Assembly (NCBI RefSeq): GCF_001945445.1
Contig: NZ_MSXW01000015.1
Span: forward strand, 62,001 to 126,000
Reading direction: 5' to 3'
DNA from: Pseudomonas sp. PA27(2017)
GTDB taxonomy: Bacteria > Pseudomonadota > Gammaproteobacteria > Pseudomonadales > Pseudomonadaceae
DNA length: 64,000 bases
The notes beneath the pieces were generated by a model that did not search any database, had not been told where the DNA came from, and saw only the letters and a program-made list of their open reading frames with translations. Made by a program: the position numbers and the translations under genes. This document shows positions 57,173 to 64,000 of this stretch, in pieces. Position 1 is the stretch's first letter, and the number at the start of each line of letters is the position of its first letter.

Positions 57173-57930
57173 GCGAGTCCATCCGCCTGCGTGGCGTTCA
57201 CAAGCAATTTTCCGGCAATACGGTGCTGCACGGCATCGACCTGGACATTGCCGCCGGCTCGGTGACGGTGATTCTCGGGCCGTCCGGCTCGGGCAAGTCG
57301 ACCTTGCTGCGCTGCATCAACCACCTGGAAAAGCTCGACGGTGGCACCATCCACGTCGGCGACACGCTGATCGGTTATTGCCGCAAGGGCCAGGCGCTCT
57401 ACGAACTGCCGGAGAAGGCCGTCGCCCGGCAGCGTCAGCGCATCGGCATGGTGTTCCAGCAGTTCAACCTGTTCCCGCACCGCACGGTGCTGCAGAATAT
57501 CGCCGATGCACCGATCCGCATCCTCGGCCAGAAACGCGCCGAGGTGGAGGCGCGGGCCATGCAGTTGCTCGATCAGGTCGGCCTGGCGCACCGCGCCCAG
57601 GCCTGGCCGCGCGAGCTGTCCGGCGGCCAGCAGCAGCGCGTGGCGATCGCCCGGGCGCTGGCGATGCAGCCCGACGTGATGCTGTTCGACGAGCCGACCT
57701 CGGCGCTAGACCCCGAGCTGGTCGGCGAAGTGCTGCAGGTGATGAAGCAGTTGGCGCACTCGGGCATCACCATGGTGGTGGTCACCCATGAAATCGGCTT
57801 TGCCCGCGAGGTGGCGGACAACATCGTGTTCATGGACAACGGCAAAGTGGTGGAGGCGGGCGATGCCCGCGCCTTGCTGGACAGCCCTCAGCATCCAAGG
57901 CTGCGCGAGTTTCTGGCCAGCGTGCTGTGA
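57169..57930 (+). CDS. Polar amino-acid-type ABC ATPase
   Basis: 253 residues of the GlnQ/HisP class: Walker [11 protein letters not shown]-loop [11 protein letters not shown], signature [16 protein letters not shown], Walker [14 protein letters not shown]-loop [10 protein letters not shown]. It completes a binding protein-permease-ATPase importer in which a single permease would homodimerise. A strong hairpin follows 6 bp after the stop. Confidence 0.93.
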   Translation: MSESIRLRGVHKQFSGNTVLHGIDLDIAAGSVTVILGPSGSGKSTLLRCINHLEKLDGGTIHVGDTLIGYCRKGQALYELPEKAVARQRQRIGMVFQQFNLFPHRTVLQNIADAPIRILGQKRAEVEARAMQLLDQVGLAHRAQAWPRELSGGQQQRVAIARALAMQPDVMLFDEPTSALDPELVGEVLQVMKQLAHSGITMVVVTHEIGFAREVADNIVFMDNGKVVEAGDARALLDSPQHPRLREFLASVL

Positions 57931-57936
57931 CGCGTC

Positions 57937-57969
57937 GCCTGGTGGTGAGCCTCTCGCTCACCACCAGGC
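57937..57969. terminator. Bidirectional terminator between the ABC operon and the hydrolase
   Basis: Perfect 13-bp stem GCCTGGTGGTGAG/CTCACCACCAGGC with a 7-nt loop between convergent genes; no T-run, so efficiency is uncertain. Confidence 0.6.
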
Positions 57970-57975
57970 GCATCG

Positions 57976-59082
57976 TCATCCCGCCCGGCCTGCGTGCACG
58001 GCTTGCAGGAATTCCGCCGCCAGGTGATGGGCCCAGGGCCTGGCGGTAAGCCCCGACAGGTAGGCGCAATGGCTGCCGCGCGAGGTGACGGCCAGCAGCG
58101 TTCTGGGCAAGCGCGCCATGGCGTGTACATGCTCGCGCACGTTATCCGCCACGCAGACGGGATCGTCCTCGGCATTGAGCACCAGCAGCGGCACACTGAC
58201 GCGATCCATCAGCGCAACCGGGTTGCAGCCGTCCAGGTAGGCCTGCCAACTGTCGTAGCCAGCGCACTCGTACAGGTGCTGGTGAAATTCATCCAGGCTT
58301 TGCGCCCCCTCGAGCCGCGCCAGGCTGGGCCAGGTCGCCAGGGCTTCGCGGTTGCGCGTTACGAACTGGCGTACCAGCCTTCTCGCCATCACCCGGCTGT
58401 AGGGTGCTCGCGAGCGGGCGAACGCCACCTCGATGTCGTAACCCGGGCAATAGGCAAAGGCGCCGTGCAGCGGCGTGTCATCGCCTTGCTCGCCAAGGTA
58501 GCGCACCAATAGGCCGGTACCGGCCGAAATACCCGCGGCGTAAAGCGGGGAGTGGGGATGGCGCTCGCCGATCTGCCGCAATTGCTCGCGCAGGTCTTCG
58601 GTGTCGCCCATGGTGTTGAAGCGCGGGCTGGTCAGCGGCAACTCGCCGTGGCCGCGACGCTCGCACAGCACGATCCGCCAGCCGGTGAGGCGCTGCATGT
58701 CACGCACGAACACGCGCATGCTCTGCGGTGTACCGGTGATGGTGTGCAGCACTGCCAGGGTCGGCGTGTGGGCCGGCAAGTCGGCGCCCAGCCAATGCAA
58801 TGCCGTGGTTCCACCATCGCTCATACGCAGCATCTCGACCTGGTCATAGACCAGGCGAGGGGACAGCGCTTCCTGGATGCCGGCGACGAAAATCTGCAGG
58901 TGTCCGTTGACGGCCCAGGGGGTGGCCCAGAAGCGCCGCGTCAGGCGTGGCAGCCTGGCGAGCAACTCGGCATTGTGTGCGTTGGCCTGATAGGTCAGCT
59001 GCGGTCGACGCGCGGCGGTGGCCAGGTAGTAAGCGGCGAAGCCGATCAGAAATACGCACAGCGCGACCATCGCGGTTGTCAT
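57976..59082 (-). CDS. YheT-like alpha/beta hydrolase (AB-hydrolase family 4)
   Basis: 368 residues with an N-terminal TM anchor (TTAMVALCVFLIGFAAYYLA). Catalytic triad candidates: Ser in AAGISAGTG (GxSxG), Asp in LNAEDDPVC and His in SRGSHCAYLSG. TPWAVNGHLQIFV and the early hydrophobic part match the YheT/ABHD1-3 group of predicted carboxylesterases. Physiological substrate unknown. Confidence 0.8.
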   Translation of the reverse strand: MTTAMVALCVFLIGFAAYYLATAARRPQLTYQANAHNAELLARLPRLTRRFWATPWAVNGHLQIFVAGIQEALSPRLVYDQVEMLRMSDGGTTALHWLGADLPAHTPTLAVLHTITGTPQSMRVFVRDMQRLTGWRIVLCERRGHGELPLTSPRFNTMGDTEDLREQLRQIGERHPHSPLYAAGISAGTGLLVRYLGEQGDDTPLHGAFAYCPGYDIEVAFARSRAPYSRVMARRLVRQFVTRNREALATWPSLARLEGAQSLDEFHQHLYECAGYDSWQAYLDGCNPVALMDRVSVPLLVLNAEDDPVCVADNVREHVHAMARLPRTLLAVTSRGSHCAYLSGLTARPWAHHLAAEFLQAVHAGRAG

Positions 59083-59330
59083 TCAATGCCCCCATGAGCG
59101 TTCTCAGCCGGGCAATCTTACCGGCTGCGGCGCCGGATTGCCGCGTGGCCTGGGTGAATGAAGGCGGGTGAGGGCAGTTATTGCGCGCTATCTGTCCAAC
59201 TGACGAGCCAGATCGAGCGCCCGGATGGGTCGGAATTAGTCGCCTGATGCTTTAAACTAGCCGGTTACCGTAAGAACCGTCATGGCCATAGCCATGAAGG
59301 GCTTCAAACCTTCAAATATGTGTGGTGAAG

Positions 59331-60239
59331 ATGACCAAGCCTTTCATTTCGCTGTGCCCGGAAATCACTCGGGCACATGCGCTGAAGCTGATGGACTGGT
59401 TGGAAGATGATCGCGTTACCTGCTACCTGAGCGATTCACGAGATGTCTCCCGGTCCATCGAACACGCTATCGATCGGACGCAATTGCCGATCCTGACCCA
59501 TCTGTTCGACCGCGACGGCCGCTTCTTCATGGCTTACGACCGGCACGACGAACCGGTGGGCTTCGTGCGTCTGATCAAGAATGGACCCGAGTGCGAGATC
59601 GTCCTGGCCATCGGCGACCGCGAAAAATGGGGCCGCAATCTCGGCACCCGCACCATCCGCGAAGGCATGAAGCTGGCGTTTCTCGACATGCGCGCCAGGA
59701 AGCTCATCGCCAAGATTCACCCGGACAACCAGCGCTCGCAGAACGCCTTTCTGCGCAGCGGCTTCGAACTCGAGAGCGAAACACCGACCCTGACCTCATG
59801 GGCCATGACGGCCGGGCGCTACCTGCAACTGCTGCGCGAAGATGCCTTCCGCGATGCCCCCGGGATCTACATCACCGAAATGGACAAGGCCAAGCTCGAC
59901 AACCTGATCGCACTGGAGGAAGGCCCGGTCGTCCAACTCGAACACGAGCTCGAACGCGCCATTGTCGTCGAGCCGGACCAGGTGCCCAGCACCGTCGTCA
60001 CCATGAACACCAGAGCCCTGGTGCAACTGGACGACGAAGAAATCGAAGTGGCCGTGGTTTACCCCGAAGACGCCAACAGCAGCGCCGGCAAGCATTCCGT
60101 GTGCTCCGACCTCGGCGCCGCCATCCTGGGTTATCAGGAAGGCGATGCTATCGACTGGCGCATCGCGGGCCGCACGCGGCAGATCGAAATCAGGAAGGTG
60201 CTTTATCAGCCGGAGGCGGCGGGGGATTTTCATCTTTAG
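59331..60239 (+). CDS. GNAT acetyltransferase fused to a GreA/GreB-type C-terminal domain
   Basis: 302 residues from ATG 59331; GTG codons at 59322 and 59325 are alternatives. Residues about 5-165 form a GNAT domain (acetyl-CoA loop KWGRNLGTRTIREGMKLAF, then IHPDNQRSQNAFLRSGFEL). Residues about 175-295 carry a GreA/GreB C-terminal/Rnk-like domain (YITEMDKAKLDNLIAL, VTMNTRALVQLDDEEIEVAVVYPEDAN in two blocks, GAAILGYQEGDAIDW). Rnk relatives bind RNA polymerase near the secondary channel. The fusion suggests an acetyltransferase that acts on or reports to RNA polymerase; this is inference. Confidence 0.82.
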   Translation: MTKPFISLCPEITRAHALKLMDWLEDDRVTCYLSDSRDVSRSIEHAIDRTQLPILTHLFDRDGRFFMAYDRHDEPVGFVRLIKNGPECEIVLAIGDREKWGRNLGTRTIREGMKLAFLDMRARKLIAKIHPDNQRSQNAFLRSGFELESETPTLTSWAMTAGRYLQLLREDAFRDAPGIYITEMDKAKLDNLIALEEGPVVQLEHELERAIVVEPDQVPSTVVTMNTRALVQLDDEEIEVAVVYPEDANSSAGKHSVCSDLGAAILGYQEGDAIDWRIAGRTRQIEIRKVLYQPEAAGDFHL

Positions 60240-60578
60240 TGGCCGAGGAAGCCTCCCCAAGAGCCTGTCCATAGTCTTGCCGTACAGGTTCGTGGGTTTG
60301 GCAACCAAGTGGGCGAAAGCGGGCGGTGTGCGCAGTACCTGTAGGCTTTCTTGTCTGCCTTGATGAAACGCTCGGGGCTAACGCGGATCGCCGCCAGGCC
60401 CCTCCTACAGAGGCGGCGCACGGTGACCGCTTCTGCTTTATGCGCACAAAGACCTTGAACAGGTTCTGAAGAGCCTCGCCCCAAGGGCAACTGATCGCGT
60501 TCGGCGAATCTGCCCCCAGTCACCGCACTTGTTGCTTGGGCTACTCAGGCCGCAGCGCTGGCCTGCCATCGTTATGGC
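60240..60578. other. Intergenic region with a dispersed repeat, no gene seen
   Basis: 339 bp between convergent genes. It holds the second copy of a dispersed repeat (60440-60471) and GC-rich short inverted stretches (CCTCCTACAGAGGCGG). No ORF with a ribosome-binding site is seen. GC content falls to its right. Confidence 0.6.
60440..60471. repeat. Dispersed repeat, copy 2
   Basis: ATGCGCACAAAGACCTTGAACAGGTTCTGAAG, matching 46888-46919 except for a few substitutions and a small shift. Confidence 0.6.
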
Positions 60579-62159
60579 CTATTGCACCGTCCCCAAAGAC
60601 AGCAGTTTTCCTATTTTCCTGCTGGCTTCGAGCATCAGTTCGGTGAGCCTGAGTAAATCGAGATCCTTTTTGCGGTACTGCGGAATCGTAGCGGAGATCG
60701 AGCCACGAATCTTCCCATCGACGAAGAAGGGAGTGGCGCAGCCGAAGGCACCGATGACGCGCTCACCGTCGCCAGTAGCCCAGCCCCTTTCCCTGATCAT
60801 TTTGAGGTCGGCATTGAGGGTTTCATAGGAGGTGATGGTGGCTTCCGTAATCTTCTTCAGCTCGATCGAGTCGATCGTGCCGGGGGCGCAATACGCCAAA
60901 ACGGCTTTCCCGGACGCGCCTGCATAAAGAGGAACGTCAATTTGGGTTTGGAGCTTGTACTGGATGGGCCGCCACCCCTGAATTACATCCAGGTACCGGG
61001 CCTTGCGACTCGATTCGTCATAAGACAGAAACGCAATCGTCTCGCCAGTTTCTTGCACCAGATCAAGCAGAATCGAGCGGGCGAGATCCGCCAAGCCAGA
61101 AGGATGGCTACCCAGTTTGGCTGCCCACTTATAAAGCCTGGCGCCTGGGTAAAGGATGCCATCTTGCGCGACGACCACTCCGGCCTGAATAGCCGACTGT
61201 ACGAGACGCTTGGCCGTGGCTCCATTGCAGAGCAATTGCTCATGAAGTTCGGCGTTGTTTTTCAAACCCTCAGGATGGACGCATGTGAGCAGTAGGAGCC
61301 TTTCAAGGCGATAGGCAGTGGATGTGGTGTCTTCGTCTGGCAACGCCGAGAAGGGCTTGAGACTGCCCGGCTCAAGGATCTCGATCTGCGCGTCCATCTC
61401 ATCGATGGGCTGCGAGACGCAAGGAGCGGCATTCTCGTTTCTCTCCGGTTCTGATGCTCTAATCGAATGAGTGGAAACTGCAATCAGAAGCCCATTCGAC
61501 AGTTGTCTGGTCGCGATAGATGTAGCACTGGGAAACTCCGATTCTGAAAGCAAACCCGCCGTATCCTGACGCTCGGTTCTCGTTGTTTCCCCTAAAAAAC
61601 TGGGCGCGCAAGCATGTGTCAGCCCTACAGGTTCTTGCTCGAAAAAAGCGGTGAAATGGCGGCCTATATCACCGAATGAGAGGGGATAGATACGCCCCAG
61701 CTCAGGCCGGAACGAGAGCGTGGCAGCGGCTTCACCGCTCGCTGCCACGAAGTAACCGCGGCTGATTGGGCAGTACACCGAGATCAGGGCCGTGCTTCTA
61801 GTGGCATCGGCTAGCGAGTCGAGTGAACGTTTGCCCTCGCGCAGCAATACGCTCGAACCGCTCAATGCGTTGGTGAGGACCGTCATCCTAGGGCCTGCGT
61901 TGTACTTTCCTGCCCCGACTTCTACCGCAAGTCCTCGCTCGACGAGCGATACCAGAATTCGATTCACGGTACTTCGGCTTTCGTTCAATTCGGTAGCGAG
62001 CTCGCGAACCCCCCAGGGCTCAGCCGCTGATCGCTTGACGAGCGCGTCCAATACCTCGACGAGCCTGGTATGGCTGGAAGTAGAGCCCGTTGGCGTCATG
62101 GATGCCACAGCAGCTTGAGCGTCGTTCATCGCATTCGGATCGTCTATCGGGGCCTTCAT
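60579..62159 (-). CDS. Tandem-module IclR-family regulator
   Basis: 526 residues from ATG 62159 (MKAPIDDPNAMNDAQ), about twice the IclR length of roughly 260. Module 1: HTH at about 50-78 (VRELATELNESRSTVNRIL, LVERGLAVEVGAGKYNAG) plus an IclR effector domain with STALISVYCPISRGYFV. Module 2: a degenerate HTH (LHEQLLCNGATAKRLVQSA) and a better conserved effector domain (ARSILLDLVQETGETIAFL, YAGASGKAVLAYC, ATPFFVDGKIRGSISATIP). It is divergent from an MHS transporter it probably controls. Lower GC than the rest of the window. Confidence 0.8.
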   Translation of the reverse strand: MKAPIDDPNAMNDAQAAVASMTPTGSTSSHTRLVEVLDALVKRSAAEPWGVRELATELNESRSTVNRILVSLVERGLAVEVGAGKYNAGPRMTVLTNALSGSSVLLREGKRSLDSLADATRSTALISVYCPISRGYFVAASGEAAATLSFRPELGRIYPLSFGDIGRHFTAFFEQEPVGLTHACAPSFLGETTRTERQDTAGLLSESEFPSATSIATRQLSNGLLIAVSTHSIRASEPERNENAAPCVSQPIDEMDAQIEILEPGSLKPFSALPDEDTTSTAYRLERLLLLTCVHPEGLKNNAELHEQLLCNGATAKRLVQSAIQAGVVVAQDGILYPGARLYKWAAKLGSHPSGLADLARSILLDLVQETGETIAFLSYDESSRKARYLDVIQGWRPIQYKLQTQIDVPLYAGASGKAVLAYCAPGTIDSIELKKITEATITSYETLNADLKMIRERGWATGDGERVIGAFGCATPFFVDGKIRGSISATIPQYRKKDLDLLRLTELMLEASRKIGKLLSLGTVQ

Positions 62160-62294
62160 TTTGGGCTCTAGCAGCAGGAAACCGCAAATCCGCCAGATGT
62201 TGACAAGCGTCGAATGGTTCTGGATGCTAGAAAAAAACAAGAGTAGGACGCTGTCCCATTATTTGAAATGGCGTCATACAATCCCGGAGTAGCG
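62160..62294. promoter_or_regulatory. Divergent promoter region, IclR regulator / MHS transporter
   Basis: 135 bp of AT-rich sequence between divergent genes, expected to carry the operators for the tandem IclR regulator. No perfect palindrome is apparent. Confidence 0.45.
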
Positions 62295-63629
62295 ATGAAC
62301 AATAACAATGCAATGACGGAACCGGTCGCCCAGGTGGAACAAACCAGAAAGGCCAAGAAAGCCACGCGAGCGGCGGTATTTGGCACTTTCGTCGAGTATT
62401 ACGATTTCAGCGTTTATGGGTACGTGGCTGCCACTCTAGCCCTGGTGTTTTTCCCCTCGGATGACCCGACAACCGGGTTACTCAATACTTTTCTGGTCTT
62501 CGGATCAGCATTTTTGGTACGTCCCCTCGGTGCCGTGGCCTTCGGCTGGCTGGGTGACAAGGTCGGTAGGCGTACCAGTCTGATCGCGTGCATTACCCTG
62601 ATGGGCGCAGCCGCTACCCTTATCGGATTACTTCCGGGGTATGCGCAGATCGGCGTCTGGGCACCAATCCTGCTCGTCGTACTACGAATGCTTCAGGGCT
62701 TCTCTGCGGGCGGAGAGATCGGTGGTGCGGCGAGCTACATTCGCGAGTGGGCTCCGCCATCTCGTCGAGCGTTGTACATCTCCTTCCTGCCTTCCATTGC
62801 GCAATTCGGTAAAGGGTTGGCCGCTGCAATAGCCGGGTTGGCAGCAGCGAATCTCACTGATCCGCAGATGCTTGAATGGGGCTGGCGTATCCCGTTCCTG
62901 CTGGCACTGCCCCTTGGTATCGTCGGTCTCTGGATGCGCTTGAGTATCGAGGACAGTCCTGAGTTCGAAGCCAAGAAAGAGGAAACTGCCAGTAAGCAAA
63001 GCGCTCCCTTCAGCGAGCTGATTCGTAAATATCCTCGTGCACTCTCCAAAGTTATTCTGATCTCGCTGGTTCAGAACACGGGTACTTACATCGGCACCGT
63101 TTTCATCGCTGCGTATTTCAGCTCAATACTCGGTTATTCGAAAAGCCAGGCTTCAACCATCGTTCTGATCGCAGTGATTCTGGCAGCGTTCCTGATTCCA
63201 CTTGCGGGGCAACTTGGATCCTCTCGGGGCGGCAAGTCGATCTTGCGGATGTCTTATATCGCTTATGCCTTGCTGTCGATCCCGTCTTTTATGTTGATGC
63301 AGCAGGGCTCGATCAACCTTGCCGTCCTAGGACTTGCGGTTGGCATGATCCCCTATGCGCTCTGCCAGGCTGGCACCTATTCCGTAATGCCGGAGTTCTT
63401 TCCTACGCACATCCGTCATACGGGCGTGGCGTTCGGGCATAGCGTGGGCGCAGTTCTTGGTGGGGGCATTGGCCCGTATCTGGCAACTTGGTTGGTCGGC
63501 GCGACGGGCGATCAATCGGCGCCTGCCTACATTCTCTGCACCGCGGGTGTTATTGGCCTGATTGTTATATCAACAGTTCGCAAGAATGCCCCAGTACAAA
63601 ACGATACCAACAGCCACCAATTTTCGTGA
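62295..63629 (+). CDS. MHS-family MFS transporter (carboxylate/H+ symporter type)
   Basis: 444 residues from ATG 62295 with GGAG upstream (an ATG at 62268 is possible). Twelve TM helices with the metabolite:H+ symporter signature: GTFVEYYDFSVYGYVA, AFGWLGDKVGRRTSLIACI, LRMLQGFSAGGEIGGAASYI, EWGWRIPFLLALPLGIVGLW, and PEFFPTHIRHTGVAFGHSVG. Likely imports an organic acid used by the following dehydrogenase operon. Confidence 0.9.
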   Translation: MNNNNAMTEPVAQVEQTRKAKKATRAAVFGTFVEYYDFSVYGYVAATLALVFFPSDDPTTGLLNTFLVFGSAFLVRPLGAVAFGWLGDKVGRRTSLIACITLMGAAATLIGLLPGYAQIGVWAPILLVVLRMLQGFSAGGEIGGAASYIREWAPPSRRALYISFLPSIAQFGKGLAAAIAGLAAANLTDPQMLEWGWRIPFLLALPLGIVGLWMRLSIEDSPEFEAKKEETASKQSAPFSELIRKYPRALSKVILISLVQNTGTYIGTVFIAAYFSSILGYSKSQASTIVLIAVILAAFLIPLAGQLGSSRGGKSILRMSYIAYALLSIPSFMLMQQGSINLAVLGLAVGMIPYALCQAGTYSVMPEFFPTHIRHTGVAFGHSVGAVLGGGIGPYLATWLVGATGDQSAPAYILCTAGVIGLIVISTVRKNAPVQNDTNSHQFS

Positions 63630-63637
63630 GTTGAAAG

Positions 63638-64000
63638 ATGACCTTGATTTATGTGACCAGCCCAATTCATGAAGATGTGGTACGTGAACTTTCTAAAATT
63701 GGAAACGTTACGCTCGGCTACGGAGCCAACGCTGTTTCATATGCAGACATTCAGGAGCAAGTCGATGCGGTCTTCCTACGGGGAGGGCATATCACCGCCG
63801 AGATGATCGCAGCCTCTCCGAAGTTGCGCATCGTGGCACGCCATGGTGCCGGTTATGACAATGTGGACTACAAGGCCGCAGCGGCGTATGGGGTTTGGGT
63901 TACCAATACACCTGGTGCGAATCGGCGCAGTGTGGTCGAGCATGTCTTCGCGCTTCTTCTTGGGCTTTGCAGAAAGATTCAATTCGCCTCCGATCAGACG
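63638..64000 (+). CDS. D-2-hydroxyacid dehydrogenase family protein (3' part beyond the right edge)
   Basis: First 121 residues of an NAD-dependent D-isomer hydroxyacid dehydrogenase, starting at ATG 63638 (MTLIYVTSPIHEDVVREL) 8 bp after the transporter. The catalytic-domain blocks VDAVFLRGGHITAEMIAAS, LRIVARHGAGYDNVDYKAA and GVWVTNTPGANRRSVVEHVF are standard; the NAD-binding GxGxxG and catalytic His lie outside the window. The substrate could be a glyoxylate/pyruvate-type or phosphoglycerate-like acid. Confidence 0.88.
   Translation, partial: MTLIYVTSPIHEDVVRELSKIGNVTLGYGANAVSYADIQEQVDAVFLRGGHITAEMIAASPKLRIVARHGAGYDNVDYKAAAAYGVWVTNTPGANRRSVVEHVFALLLGLCRKIQFASDQT

Overview
The window looks like a chromosomal segment of a pigmented Pseudomonas. 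It is mostly GC-rich, and it carries galU, CinA, MlaA, ExoIII and AmiC-type genes of pseudomonad character, pseudomonad REP-like repeats, and a complete zeaxanthin-glucoside carotenoid cluster. A yellow Pseudomonas is my inference; there is no rRNA or tRNA in the window to place the species.

Layout. 1-2.9 kb: the end of a ubiquinone-type hydroxylase, a small hypothetical gene, a CinA-family gene and galU. 3.0-10.6 kb: carotenoid genes, with idi-crtX-crtY-crtI-crtB as a tightly overlapping minus-strand operon, crtE divergent from idi, and crtZ convergent with crtB with a 119-bp overlap. 11.2-31.0 kb: an iron module. A Fur-box-preceded fecI/fecR pair and a signalling TonB-dependent receptor lead into an achromobactin-type operon (acsF-D-E-MFS-C-B-A, cbrABCD), extended by an FhuF-like iron reductase and an RraA-fold protein. 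A 157-bp inverted-repeat element sits in the first codons of cbrC and is read through in frame. 31.2-35.7 kb: mlaA with a small partner, a two-component system, and an AmiC-type amidase with a strong candidate Zur box.

35.9-46.7 kb holds the least understood system. It is a 12-gene minus-strand run encoding a Znu-like metal ABC transporter with two very different binding proteins, a His-rich DUF6162-like anchored protein, two DUF6644-like membrane proteins, a secreted alpha/beta hydrolase, and several small exported proteins. Three of those exported proteins are predicted to begin with His after signal-peptide cleavage. A divergent outer-membrane barrel gene faces it. The divergent region carries two inverted copies of a 15-bp motif, TATCCCAwAwyrGCA. 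A third copy lies about 5 kb away, between an AraC/EutR-like regulator and an aminotransferase/aldehyde dehydrogenase operon. This suggests one regulon for the porin, the metal operon and the amine-catabolic operon.

47-60 kb: cytochrome b561, the aldehyde dehydrogenase/aminotransferase pair, the AraC regulator, exonuclease III, an operon of a PrpD/MmgE protein, an LLM flavin monooxygenase and a polar amino-acid-type ABC importer, a YheT-like hydrolase, and a GNAT-GreA/B C-terminal fusion. 60.5-64 kb: visibly lower GC, with a duplicated (tandem) IclR-type regulator, an MHS-family transporter and the start of a 2-hydroxyacid dehydrogenase. This is probably an acquired catabolic locus that continues past the right edge.
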